Shown: positions 25,246-34,249, numbered from the stretch's first letter. The stretch: DNA of 56,840 bases from Elusimicrobia bacterium RIFOXYA2_FULL_39_19 (GCA_001800285.1 MGVC01000026.1:1-56840); one strand, 5' to 3'. A program made the numbers and translations. Notes: generated by a model from the letters alone, not told the origin.

Positions 25246-25755
25246 TTGATAAAACCTGAATCAATTAAAATCGTAAACCTTTATTTCACGCCTTTTGCAA
25301 CAGCATTAATTCTTATAGCACTGCTGATTTCAAATCCCGGAGTAACCTATACCGTGGGATTCCTGTGCCTTATGCTATTTTCGATTGTTTTTAATAACTT
25401 AACAAGCTATTTTGCTAAACGTGAACAAAAATGGTCAAATTTAATAGGAGTGGTACGGCTCTTTTTCAACCTTTTTATGAACATTATTATTGTCTATTTT
25501 CTGGGAAAATTCTGGGGCCCTTTATGGTTGCTGTTCGTATTAACTCCCATAGCTACAGCTATTTATAGTAGCACAAGAAATACCATAGTAATGGCCCTCT
25601 TATGTTCATTAACTTTAATGCTCATCTATTTAGTGAGAGGTTTAAGCGGGATAGTCGGGTGGGGGCAGGCAATTTCTCATGTTCTTTTTATTATAGTTAT
25701 TAGCCTTTTTGTCCACAATTTGATTCTTGTTACATACCGCCCGGATACAAGGTAA
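25246..25755 (+). CDS. Five-helix membrane protein of unknown function
   Basis: TTG 25246, preceded by AGAGAGG, starts a 169-aa protein with about five membrane segments and short charged loops. It ends soon after the last helix (VTYRPDTR). It looks like the sensor half of a membrane kinase or cyclase without its output domain, and the sequence just downstream is full of repeats, so truncation of a longer gene is possible. No known domain is recognised. Confidence 0.6.
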   Translation: MIKPESIKIVNLYFTPFATALILIALLISNPGVTYTVGFLCLMLFSIVFNNLTSYFAKREQKWSNLIGVVRLFFNLFMNIIIVYFLGKFWGPLWLLFVLTPIATAIYSSTRNTIVMALLCSLTLMLIYLVRGLSGIVGWGQAISHVLFIIVISLFVHNLILVTYRPDTR

Positions 25756-25763
25756 GGTTCATG

Positions 25764-26004
25764 GTGAATATTGCAAGGATTTACCCTATTAAACAATATG
25801 AATATGCTTAATAAATATTTTTACATCAAAACCTTCGGTTGACCGTAGGAGCGCAAACGAGATATCCTCCTTCGCTTCACCAATGCTGAGCTACGGAAGG
25901 ACTATGCTTTCAGATGGGGGAACTTGTCCTTCGTAGTCCCGTTAAGCGGGACGAAGTAGGAAAGGTTGAAAATTTGAACCGTTTAGTGAATATAGCAAGG
26001 ATTT
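25764..26004. repeat. 19-bp direct repeat flanking a hairpin-rich segment
   Basis: GTGAATATTGCAAGGATTT (25764-25782) recurs as GTGAATATAGCAAGGATTT (25986-26004) with one change, 222 bases apart. Between them lie hairpins: CCTTCGG-TTGA-CCGTAGG near 25832 and a better one at 25929-25956, in which CTTC plus GTCCCG pairs with CGGGAC plus GAAG around TTAAG. This could be a mobile repeat with its duplicated target or a duplication of the gene end. Apart from the fragment entered separately, 25756-26208 holds no gene. Confidence 0.55.
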
Positions 26005-26118
26005 TGTCGCAAGGGATACAGTTTGCCTAATCCAGCGTGGCGTACAGGCACAATTTTTAACTATGAAACAGGAAGAAATCCTGAGGATATCACAAATTGT
26101 GACATCCTTAAAGCTTGA
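25996..26118 (+). pseudogene. Open gene fragment of unknown origin before the BRO-N gene
   Basis: Forty codons are open between a stop at 25993 and a TGA at 26116-26118. The peptide, with GYSLPNPAWRTGTIFNYETG and NPEDITNCDILKA, has natural composition but no start codon. It looks like the tail of a lost gene. A near-perfect palindrome (26085-26107) lies within it. I do not recognise the family. Confidence 0.3.
26085..26107. promoter_or_regulatory. Palindrome with ACAAATTGT core upstream of the BRO-N gene
   Basis: GGATATCACAA-A-TTGTGACATCC has 11-base arms with one mismatch around a central A. Its core ACAAATTGT recurs in the 27-bp palindrome inside the BRO-N gene (26389-26415), which suggests a common binding protein. 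Confidence 0.45.
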
Positions 26119-26165
26119 TACAAAATAGCAGTAAGTGCGTAATTTGCACATACTGAAATGAATTA

Positions 26166-26190
26166 AACTTGTTCCAAAATGGAACAAGTT
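26166..26190. promoter_or_regulatory. Operator-like palindrome before the BRO-N start
   Basis: AACTTGTTCCA-AAA-TGGAACAAGTT has perfect 11-base arms and ends six bases before the ribosome binding site (AGAGG, 26196-26200). A regulator bound here, perhaps the BRO-N protein itself, would block transcription; alternatively the mRNA hairpin could control translation. It does not match the LexA box. Confidence 0.6.
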
Positions 26191-26208
26191 CAAAAAGAGG
26201 ACAAGATA

Positions 26209-27045
26209 ATGAAAAACACACTGGCTGTTTTTGAAAACTACAAAATCAGGCGTCATTATGATGAAAAGGCTGAATTATGGTATTTTTCAGTAATTGATAT
26301 TATTCAGGCATTGATTCAGCAGCCGGATTACAAAACTGCACGTAAATATTGGAATAAACTAAAAGAAAGGCTAAAAAAAGAAGGTAGCCAGTTGGTGACA
26401 AATTGTCACCAACTGAAATTGGAAGCATCTGATGGAAAGAAATACCTTACTGATGTTGCCAGTCCAGAAACGCTGTTGAGGCTTATACAATCAGTACCCA
26501 GTCCTAAAGCAGAACCAATAAAGCTATGGCTTGCCAAGGTAGGGTACGAACGGATGCAGGAAATGGCTGACCCTGAAAAGTCACTAAACAGGGCTAGAGA
26601 AAACTGGCAAAAACACGGCAGAAGCGAAAAATGGATTCAGCAGAGAATGATGGGACAGGAAACCCGCAATAAACTTACAGATTACTGGAACAAACATGAT
26701 ATAACCAAAGACGAAGAATATGCCATACTCACAAACATTATTCATCAAGAATGGTCTGACCTGACGGTGAAAACCCATAAAGAAATCAAAGGACTGAAAA
26801 CTCAAAACCTTCGTGACCACATGACCGAAGCTGAACTGATTTTTACAGCTTTAGCTGAACTTTCAACAAGACAGATTGCAGAAACCTCTGATGCCACAGG
26901 AATGGACGAAAATGCAATAGCCGGTATCAAAGGCGGGCGGATTGCAAAAAAAGCCAGGCTTGAGCTTGAATCCAAAACCGGCAGAAAGGTAGTTTCCGGT
27001 GAAAATTATCTGCCGCCAAAAAACTCAAAGAAACAAATGAAATAA
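26209..27045 (+). CDS. BRO-N domain protein (DinD / phage antirepressor-like)
   Basis: ATG 26209, eight bases after AGAGG, gives 278 aa; an ATG at 26179 lies inside the palindrome and is unlikely. Residues 8-105 match the BRO-N DNA-binding domain: VFENYKIRRHYDE, the W-Y-F-S-V-I-D-I-I-Q-A-L strand-helix, VTNCHQLKL, and SVPSPKAEPIKLWLAKVGYER. Residues 106-278 are charged helices of the DinD-like C-terminal type (DPEKSLNRARENWQKHGRSEKW). Such proteins are phage antirepressors or DNA-damage-inducible factors; DinD inhibits RecA filaments in E. coli, but that cannot be assumed here. It stands alone among repeats and is probably mobile. Confidence 0.85.
   Translation: MKNTLAVFENYKIRRHYDEKAELWYFSVIDIIQALIQQPDYKTARKYWNKLKERLKKEGSQLVTNCHQLKLEASDGKKYLTDVASPETLLRLIQSVPSPKAEPIKLWLAKVGYERMQEMADPEKSLNRARENWQKHGRSEKWIQQRMMGQETRNKLTDYWNKHDITKDEEYAILTNIIHQEWSDLTVKTHKEIKGLKTQNLRDHMTEAELIFTALAELSTRQIAETSDATGMDENAIAGIKGGRIAKKARLELESKTGRKVVSGENYLPPKNSKKQMK
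26389..26415. repeat. 27-bp near-perfect palindrome inside the BRO-N gene
   Basis: CAGTTGGTGACAA-A-TTGTCACCAACTG has perfect 13-base arms and codes for Q-L-V-T-N-C-H-Q-L, a conserved BRO-N segment. Perfect symmetry across nine codons is unlikely by chance. It may be an operator within the gene or an mRNA hairpin. Confidence 0.7.
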
Positions 27046-27096
27046 ATATTGATCAGCCACACACAACTTATTAAGGATTTTTGAAATAACTTAAAT

Positions 27097-28398
27097 ATGA
27101 CAGAAAAAACAATGAAAAAGTACTACATTAAAACCTTCGGTTGTCAGATGAATGCGGCGGATTCAGATATGTTCAGCGAATATCTGATTAGCTGCGGCTA
27201 TTTGCCCACTGACACCCCTGATAATGCCGATATTGTAATTATTAACACCTGTTCAGTGCGCCAGCATGCGGAAGAACGCGCCTTTACCGAAATAGGCGAC
27301 ATGAAACATTATAAAGCCGCTAACCCAAACGGCAAAGTAATAGTGGTAGGCTGTATGGCAGAAAATTTGGGTGATGAAATTAAAAAAAAGTATCAGCAGG
27401 TTGACCTGGTGATAGGCGCAAAAAATACGCAAAACTTCCCGGAAATAATGACGCAATCCGGAATAATTCAAAAAGGCATTGCCGCGGCTGTTGCTAAAAA
27501 TGACAATAAAATCTCGTCACATATAACCATTATGCGAGGGTGCAACAACTTCTGTTCATACTGTATAGTGCCCTATGTACGAGGCCCGGAACAAAGCAAG
27601 CCTGTAGACGAAATATTAAAAGAGATTACTGATTTGACAGAAAGGGGAATCAAAGAAATAAGTCTTTTAGGCCAAAATGTAAATTCCTACTTTTCAAACA
27701 ATGTTGATTTTGCTGACCTGCTTGCCAAAGTAAGTGAGATAAAAAATATTAAACGCATCCGCTTTATGACTAACCACCCTAAAGACGTAAGCGATAAACT
27801 GCTGAAATCTATTAGCACACTAAATAAAGTATGCCACCATATCCATCTGCCGCTTCAGTCCGGCTCTGACAAAATACTGGAATTAATGAATAGAAAATAT
27901 ACTTTTGAAAACTATTACCAGTTAGTCAGGAAAATCCGCTACTATATTTCAGAAATTTCCATAACTTCAGATATTATGACAGGCTTTCCTACCGAAACAG
28001 ATAAAGACCATAAAGCTACTATTGAAGCTATAAATAAAATAGGGTTTGATTTTACCTACGTATTTAAGTATTCACCCAGAAGTAAAACCGAAGCCTTTAA
28101 ACTGAAAGATGACGTAACCAAAGAAAAAAAAGAAAAGTGGCATAAAGAGCTGCTGGATTTGTGTAACAGCATAGCCAAAGAAAGAAACACAAAACTTATC
28201 GGTACGCTTTCAGAAGTGCTGGTAGAAAGTTCCGCAGATACGCCGGAAATAAACGACGATAAAAAAGAATTTTTCGGCAAAGGCCGCGATAACAGAGGCA
28301 TTGTTTTCAGGTCTGCAAAAAATTTGATTGGCCAGTCAATAAATGTTAAAATAACCCAGGCAAAAATCCATTCTCTCATTGGTGAAGTAGAAAATTAA
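27097..28398 (+). CDS. miaB: tRNA-2-methylthio-N6-dimethylallyladenosine synthase MiaB
   Basis: The 433-aa radical-SAM methylthiotransferase adds the 2-methylthio group to i6A37 of tRNAs reading UNN codons. The N-terminal UPF0004 domain has the three cluster cysteines in FGCQMN, NTCSVR and GCMAE; the radical SAM motif is C149-x3-C153-x2-C156 (CNNFCSYC); a TRAM domain closes the protein. An ATG at 27112 is an alternative start. miaA, which makes the i6A substrate, lies 6 kb downstream in the same gene run. The mutS gene follows after 39 bases. Confidence 0.96.
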   Translation: MTEKTMKKYYIKTFGCQMNAADSDMFSEYLISCGYLPTDTPDNADIVIINTCSVRQHAEERAFTEIGDMKHYKAANPNGKVIVVGCMAENLGDEIKKKYQQVDLVIGAKNTQNFPEIMTQSGIIQKGIAAAVAKNDNKISSHITIMRGCNNFCSYCIVPYVRGPEQSKPVDEILKEITDLTERGIKEISLLGQNVNSYFSNNVDFADLLAKVSEIKNIKRIRFMTNHPKDVSDKLLKSISTLNKVCHHIHLPLQSGSDKILELMNRKYTFENYYQLVRKIRYYISEISITSDIMTGFPTETDKDHKATIEAINKIGFDFTYVFKYSPRSKTEAFKLKDDVTKEKKEKWHKELLDLCNSIAKERNTKLIGTLSEVLVESSADTPEINDDKKEFFGKGRDNRGIVFRSAKNLIGQSINVKITQAKIHSLIGEVEN

Positions 28399-28437
28399 CT
28401 TTTCTTCACTGCAATTAACTACGCGACTTACATCAAA

Positions 28438-31092
28438 ATGACCAAACAAGAAAAAGATGCCCTAACGCCTTTGATGCAGCAGTACCACAATATAAAAACC
28501 GAATACTCGGACTCTATTTTATTTTTTAGGCTGGGTGACTTTTATGAAATGTTCGGCGATGATGCCCTTAAAGCCAGCCCTGTGCTGGAAGTGGTGCTTA
28601 CCAAACGCCAAACAGTGCCTATGTGCGGGGTACCGTTTCACAGCGCTTCCGGTTATATTTCAAAACTTATTAAAAAAGGTTTTAAAGTTGCTATTTGTGA
28701 ACAAACGGAAGACCCATCAAAAGCCAAAGGCATTGTAAAGCGCGAAGTTATACGGCTTATTACGCCGGGCACCTTAGTAGAAGATAACCTGCTTGATAAC
28801 CGCAAAAACAATTACCTCATGGCAATTTATGCGCATAAAAACCCCAAAACCGCAGAACAGAGCTTCGGCATTGCTTACATAGACATTTCTACCGGCGAAT
28901 TTTATATTACTGAACTTACCGGAGCTGATGCAGTACAAACAACAAAAAATGAAATCAGCAGAATAAATGCCAGCGAATATATACTTCCTGCCGGACTTAA
29001 AGACTCTACACTGATTAAAAACCTTGCACTGGGCACTGATGCCATTAATTTTTCTGATGACTGGAACTTTGACCCGGGCAACTCACAGGAAGTCCTTAAA
29101 AAAACATTTAACGTAACTGCTTTAAAATCTTTTGGCATAGATAGCTATACCCGTGCGCTTTGCGCCTCCAGTGCAATTATAAAATATATTCAAAGCACAC
29201 AAAAACATAATATGCCGCCGCTAAGGCCGCCAAAATATTACGCTCCAAATGATTTCATGCTTTTAGATGATACCGCCATACAAAACCTGGAACTGGTAGA
29301 AAACCTTTCTACAAAAAAAAGGGAAAACTCACTTTTAGAAATTATTGACCATACCAAAAGCGCCATGGGTTCACGGCTTATCAGAAGATACCTACTTCAT
29401 CCACTTACAAACACACAGGAAATAATTTCCCGGCAGGACGCAGTAGCTTTTTTTATAAATGAAGGCGTTATGAGGCGCACGCTTTCGGAGTTGCTAAAAT
29501 CCGCCTGTGATTTAGAAAGAATAGTATCGCGCCTTTCTTCCGGAATGACCTCACCCAGAGAATTAGTATCTTTGAAAGACACCTTAAATCTGGTACAGGA
29601 ACTTAAAGACATACTCAAACATCCGCAAACAGTTATTGATACAAGCCCCTGCATTATAAATTCCATTATAAATGACCTTTTAGATTTATCTGTAATTTCA
29701 CAACAAATTACACACTGCATTGCAGACAATCCGCCGGCAGATATTTCAAAAGGCGGTTTTATCCGGGAAGGTTACCACTCAGAACTTGATGACCTTAGAA
29801 AAATTGCCAGACGCGGGAAAGAGTATCTGGCAGAGCTTGAACAAAAAGAAAAAAACCGAACAGGAATAACCTCGCTTAAAATTGGTTATACAGGCGTGTT
29901 CGGTTATTATCTGGAAGTTACAAAATCATATATGCACCTGGTTCCGCAGGATTACATAAGAAAACAAACCCTGGTAAATGCAGAAAGATTTATCACTCAA
30001 GAGCTGAAAGAATACGAAGAAAAAGTTTTAACCGCAGAAGAAAAAAGCGTTAAAATTGAGCAAACACTTTTTGGGGAATTAAAAAACCGAATTTTAGAAC
30101 ACGCAAACAGCATACATCTTATTGCCTCCGCTATTGCCCGTTTAGATGTTTTTATTTCATTTGCAAAAATATCCCAGGAAAATAATTACTGCAGGCCTGC
30201 AATAAATAATGGCTATATAATTGATATCAAAGAAGGCCGGCACCCGGTCCTTGAAAAAATGCATTTCATGAAAGCATTTGTACCAAATGATACGCTTCTT
30301 GACGGTAATGACAATCAGATAATTATTTTTACCGGCCCCAACATGGCGGGTAAATCCACCTATTTAAGACAGGTTGCACTTATTACCCTTTTAGCACAGA
30401 CAGGTTCTTATGTCCCTGCTTCAAGCGCAGAAATCGGTATTTTAGACAGGATTTTCACCCGTATGGGCGCCAGCGATAACCTCTCTGCTGGAGAATCCAC
30501 ATTCATGGTAGAAATGAGAGAAACGGCAAATATACTGCATAACGCTACACCGCGCAGTCTGCTTATTTTAGATGAAGTGGGCAGGGGCACCTCAACCTTT
30601 GACGGTATTTCCATTGCCTGGTCAGTTATAGAATATCTCTCCGGTTTAAGGCACACAGATAAGAATATCTCTGACCAGCAGGGCCCCAAGGTATTGTTTG
30701 CCACGCACTATTTTGAATTAACAGAACTTGCCGGTCAAATGCCGGGAGTAAAAAACTACAATGTCAGCGTGCGGGAATGGCAGGATGAGGTTGTTTTTAT
30801 ACACAAGGTAGTAGAAGGACCTTCGGATAAAGCTTATGGAATTCATGTAGCTAAACTGGCAGGCCTGCCTAAGAAACTTATTGAGCGGGCCCGTGGAATT
30901 CTTTCAGAACTGGAAGGCAAATCACAGCTAAAAACACTTGATAATAAAGAAGATAATTCATATAATCAATTAAATCTTTTTGCAGGAAAACATCCTTTGC
31001 AGGAAGACCTGGAAAACACAGATACGGACAACCTGACACCTATAGAAGCACTAAAACTTATTTCACAATGGAAAAAGAGGTACGAAAAATGA
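28438..31092 (+). CDS. mutS: DNA mismatch repair protein MutS
   Basis: The 884-aa protein is a full-length MutS1. The mismatch-binding F-Y-E motif occurs in LGDFYEMFGDDA near residue 35, the connector, lever and clamp domains follow, and the ATPase shows Walker A GPNMAGKST at about 633-641, then LILDEVGRGTSTFDG and ATHYFELTEL. A dimerisation tail ends the protein. It recognises base mismatches and recruits MutL, encoded 440 bases downstream. Its stop codon overlaps the start of the PilZ gene by four bases (ATGA). Confidence 0.98.
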   Translation: MTKQEKDALTPLMQQYHNIKTEYSDSILFFRLGDFYEMFGDDALKASPVLEVVLTKRQTVPMCGVPFHSASGYISKLIKKGFKVAICEQTEDPSKAKGIVKREVIRLITPGTLVEDNLLDNRKNNYLMAIYAHKNPKTAEQSFGIAYIDISTGEFYITELTGADAVQTTKNEISRINASEYILPAGLKDSTLIKNLALGTDAINFSDDWNFDPGNSQEVLKKTFNVTALKSFGIDSYTRALCASSAIIKYIQSTQKHNMPPLRPPKYYAPNDFMLLDDTAIQNLELVENLSTKKRENSLLEIIDHTKSAMGSRLIRRYLLHPLTNTQEIISRQDAVAFFINEGVMRRTLSELLKSACDLERIVSRLSSGMTSPRELVSLKDTLNLVQELKDILKHPQTVIDTSPCIINSIINDLLDLSVISQQITHCIADNPPADISKGGFIREGYHSELDDLRKIARRGKEYLAELEQKEKNRTGITSLKIGYTGVFGYYLEVTKSYMHLVPQDYIRKQTLVNAERFITQELKEYEEKVLTAEEKSVKIEQTLFGELKNRILEHANSIHLIASAIARLDVFISFAKISQENNYCRPAINNGYIIDIKEGRHPVLEKMHFMKAFVPNDTLLDGNDNQIIIFTGPNMAGKSTYLRQVALITLLAQTGSYVPASSAEIGILDRIFTRMGASDNLSAGESTFMVEMRETANILHNATPRSLLILDEVGRGTSTFDGISIAWSVIEYLSGLRHTDKNISDQQGPKVLFATHYFELTELAGQMPGVKNYNVSVREWQDEVVFIHKVVEGPSDKAYGIHVAKLAGLPKKLIERARGILSELEGKSQLKTLDNKEDNSYNQLNLFAGKHPLQEDLENTDTDNLTPIEALKLISQWKKRYEK

Positions 31093-31526
31093 AGCATGCC
31101 AATGAAAGAAGAAAACACGTAAGATTCCCGGTAATGAAAAATATTGCAAAACCTGTTGAGCTAATGATAGGAGAATCCACTGTGCCTGTACCCGCAATTC
31201 TTATGGACCTTTCTTTAGGAGGCATGGGCCTTTTAACTTTTGTATCCATTAAAACAGGCACAAAATTAGCCACAAAAATAAACCTGCCGGGCTTTCAAAC
31301 AAACTCCATAGACTGCAGGATAGTCTGGGACGTATGCAAGGAAAGCACTTTCCGTATTGGTATAAACTTTGTTAAGTTAGAAAATACAGATTTTAAAAAA
31401 ATAGAAACCATGTCCCGGGATTATGCCGACTGTGAAACAAGAATTGCCGGCACAGAAAAGCATGTCTGCAAGACTGAATGCCATTATAAACCGCTCTGCG
31501 AAAAAAAACAGAAATCCCGCGGTTAA
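31089..31526 (+). CDS. PilZ-domain protein with Cys-rich tail
   Basis: ATG 31089 overlaps the mutS stop (ATGA) and follows AGAGG, giving 145 aa. The PilZ signature is present: basic ERRKHVRFPV near the start and DLSLGGMGL about 30 residues later, the two elements that bind cyclic di-GMP (usually R-x3-R and D/N-x-S-x2-G). The first motif reads R-R-K-x-x-R. The last 30 residues contain four cysteines (DCET, HVCKTECHY, PLCEK), unusual for PilZ and able to bind a metal. It sits between mutS and mutL without an obvious repair role. Confidence 0.85.
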   Translation: MKHANERRKHVRFPVMKNIAKPVELMIGESTVPVPAILMDLSLGGMGLLTFVSIKTGTKLATKINLPGFQTNSIDCRIVWDVCKESTFRIGINFVKLENTDFKKIETMSRDYADCETRIAGTEKHVCKTECHYKPLCEKKQKSRG

Positions 31527-31529
31527 AAA

Positions 31530-33311
31530 ATGCCAAATATCCATATCCTTCCTAATGAAGTAATCAACAAAATAGCTGCCGGTGAAGTAGTAGAACGCCC
31601 CTCAAGCATTGTAAAAGAACTCCTGGAAAACGGCCTGGACGCACAAGCAAAATACATAAATATTGAAATTGAAGATGCCGGTAAAAAACTTATCCGTGTT
31701 ACCGATGACGGTAAAGGCATGGATAAAAAAGATGTAGAGCTTTCTGTTATCAGGCATGCTACCAGCAAACTGTCTGATTTTTCAGATTTGTTCAAACTTC
31801 AGACACTGGGGTTTCGCGGTGAAGCACTAGCCTCTGTTTCAAGCGTATCAAATTTTTCCATAAGCTCAAAAGACGCCGATTCACCTGCCGGATGGGAAAT
31901 AGAAATAGAAGGCGGAAAAACAGTAAACAGCAAGGAAACCAGCCACGCCCGGGGCACTACTGTAACGGTAAAAGATTTGTTTTTTAACGTGCCGGCAAGA
32001 AGAAAATTTTTAAAATCCGCAAATTCTGAACAATCACATATTATCAGAACTCTGGAAGAAACCGCCCTGGCACATCCCGGCACAGGATTTTCCGTTAAAA
32101 ACGACGGCAAAAATCTTTTTACTGCACCTCCTTCTAAAAATTATGACGGCCGCATAATAGACATACTGGGAAACAAAATTTATTCCAACCTGCTTAAAAC
32201 CCAAACCGAACATCACTTTATAAAACTTACAATCTTTGTATCAAAACTTGATGCCACAAACTCAAATAAAAACCTGCAATATTATTTTGTTAACAGCCGT
32301 CCTATAACAAGCAAGCTTATTTCACAGTCTCTTTACGATGCTTTCAAAGACAGCCTGTCCATAGGCAGGCACCCGATTGCCCTGATATACCTGGAAATCA
32401 ATCCTCAGCATTTAGATGTTAACGTTCATCCCACAAAAAAACTGGTCAAATTCTCAAACGAAACAGACATCTATGAATCACTGCGGCACGCTATCAAAGA
32501 ATGCCTTACAAGACAGGAAGCCCCTGGTTTTAGTTTTAATCAACAGAATATATCAAAACAAAATTCAAACAGCATTTTTCCAAAACAGTTTTCACAACAG
32601 GCTGTTTTCAGCTACAAAGATAATGCGCTTGAAACTTTAAACCAACGTCAGTCCGCCTCCGCTGAAACAAATCTTGCAGACGCTAATTTAATTGACTATA
32701 AAACCGAAACCCAAAAAACATTTTTAAGTGAATACCATATCCTGGGAGTTCTGCATGATACTTATGTACTTATAGAAACTGCTGAAGGCCTTTTAGTAAT
32801 GGACCAGCACGCTGCTAATGAAAGAGTACTTTATGAAAAATTCCTTAACCAGAGTTTAAATCCTGACAATATTCCCGTACAAAAACTTCTGATTCCGTTT
32901 ACCTTTCAAGCCGCCCCGCACGAATTAAGCATACTTATGAAAAATCTTCCTGAAATAAACGCACTGGGTTTTGAACTTTCTGAGTTCGGCAAAAACACTC
33001 TTGTTTTCAAAACAATGCCTGCAGTGTTCGGCAACATGGAACAATTCAAAGATTTTTTAAGAGAATTCATTTCCGTGCTTATTGACGGTTTTGCAGATAA
33101 AGATAACCTGACGCTTAAACCCAGAGAAAAAATAATCAGAGCATCCTGCAGAGCCGCCGTTAAAGCCAGAGACAAAATATCCGTAAGTGAAATAGAAGCT
33201 TTGATAAGAGATTTAAACAATTGCACCCTGCCTTTATGCTGTCCGCACGGCAGACCGACAATAATCAACATAACTATAAATGAACTACAGAAAAAATTCC
33301 GACGCATATGA
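31530..33311 (+). CDS. mutL: DNA mismatch repair protein MutL (endonuclease type)
   Basis: The 593-aa protein has the GHKL ATPase domain at the N-terminus (IAAGEVVERPSSIVKELLEN, DDGKGM, TLGFRGEAL, GTTV) and a C-terminal domain with DQHAANERVLYE from residue 425, the metal-binding endonuclease motif DQHA-x2-E-x4-E, plus SCRAAVKA and CPHGRPT. It should therefore nick DNA, as expected for a bacterium without MutH. It starts three bases after the PilZ gene and overlaps miaA by four bases. Confidence 0.98.
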   Translation: MPNIHILPNEVINKIAAGEVVERPSSIVKELLENGLDAQAKYINIEIEDAGKKLIRVTDDGKGMDKKDVELSVIRHATSKLSDFSDLFKLQTLGFRGEALASVSSVSNFSISSKDADSPAGWEIEIEGGKTVNSKETSHARGTTVTVKDLFFNVPARRKFLKSANSEQSHIIRTLEETALAHPGTGFSVKNDGKNLFTAPPSKNYDGRIIDILGNKIYSNLLKTQTEHHFIKLTIFVSKLDATNSNKNLQYYFVNSRPITSKLISQSLYDAFKDSLSIGRHPIALIYLEINPQHLDVNVHPTKKLVKFSNETDIYESLRHAIKECLTRQEAPGFSFNQQNISKQNSNSIFPKQFSQQAVFSYKDNALETLNQRQSASAETNLADANLIDYKTETQKTFLSEYHILGVLHDTYVLIETAEGLLVMDQHAANERVLYEKFLNQSLNPDNIPVQKLLIPFTFQAAPHELSILMKNLPEINALGFELSEFGKNTLVFKTMPAVFGNMEQFKDFLREFISVLIDGFADKDNLTLKPREKIIRASCRAAVKARDKISVSEIEALIRDLNNCTLPLCCPHGRPTIINITINELQKKFRRI

Positions 33312-34249
33312 TTTTTTTAGCCGGACCTACCTGTACAGGCAAAACCGCAGTAGCTGTAACCCTGGCAAAAAGGCTGGAAACTGAAATAATTTCCGCAGAC
33401 TCCCGCCAAATTTACCAAAAACTTAACATTGGTACAGCCAAACCTGAAGGTGCTTACCAGAAAATATCCAATTCTTCTTTTTTTGTTTATAAAGGTATTG
33501 TTCACCACCTTATAGATTTTCTTGACCCAAAAGAAACTTACAGTGCCGGGGATTTCATTGAACAGGCAAACACATTGGTTTCTTCTCTTAAAAATAAAAA
33601 CAAAACACCGGTTATTGCCGGTGGTACAGGATTGTACATCCATTCACTGATTAAAGGATTAGCTAAACTTCCTGAAAAAAACCACAGCATAAGACAGGAA
33701 CTGGCCGAACTGGAAAACAAACACGGAAGAAACTATCTGTATGAAAAACTCCGTTTGTTTGATCCGGAGTCTGCGGAAGTAATACACCCAAACAATATTA
33801 ACCGGATAATCCGCGCGCTTGAAGTTTACTATATTACAGGTTCACCGATTTCTGAAATTCATAGAAAACCCGTAAGCGACAAACTAAAATCCGGACAATA
33901 CCGTATTTTCGCGCTTCATTGTGAAAGAGAAAAACTTTATGAAAATATTAACAACCGGGTTGATGTAATGCTTGAAAATGGATTTATAAAAGAAGTTGAA
34001 AATCTGCTGAAAGAGGGTTTTAAAATTGAAAACTCTCCTGCATTAAACAGCGTAGGGTATAAACACATAATTGCTTTTCTGGAAAATAAAATATCTGAAA
34101 CAAATATGAAGACTTTAATTGCACAGGACACCCGTAACTATGCCAAACGCCAGATTACCTGGTTTAAAAAAGATAAAAACATTATCTGGATAGACAGTAC
34201 AGATTTTAACGAAAACAGAATAACGGATGAAATATGGAAAATGTTATAA
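33308..34249 (+). CDS. miaA: tRNA dimethylallyltransferase MiaA
   Basis: The 313-aa enzyme transfers a dimethylallyl group to A37 of tRNA. P-loop AGPTCTGKTAVA, SADSRQIYQKLNIGTAKP, HHLIDFLDP and GGTGLYIHSLIKG are all characteristic. Its product is the substrate of MiaB, encoded upstream. It overlaps mutL (ATGA) and hflX (16 bases), which is the classical mutL-miaA-hflX order found in many bacteria, here without hfq. Confidence 0.97.
   Translation: MIFLAGPTCTGKTAVAVTLAKRLETEIISADSRQIYQKLNIGTAKPEGAYQKISNSSFFVYKGIVHHLIDFLDPKETYSAGDFIEQANTLVSSLKNKNKTPVIAGGTGLYIHSLIKGLAKLPEKNHSIRQELAELENKHGRNYLYEKLRLFDPESAEVIHPNNINRIIRALEVYYITGSPISEIHRKPVSDKLKSGQYRIFALHCEREKLYENINNRVDVMLENGFIKEVENLLKEGFKIENSPALNSVGYKHIIAFLENKISETNMKTLIAQDTRNYAKRQITWFKKDKNIIWIDSTDFNENRITDEIWKML

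Noticed and set aside
26166-26190. LexA/SOS box before the DinD-like gene
   Set aside because: The palindrome reads GTTCC-x5-GGAAC, whereas the Gram-positive type box is GAAC-N4-GTTC and the E. coli type is CTGT-N8-ACAG.
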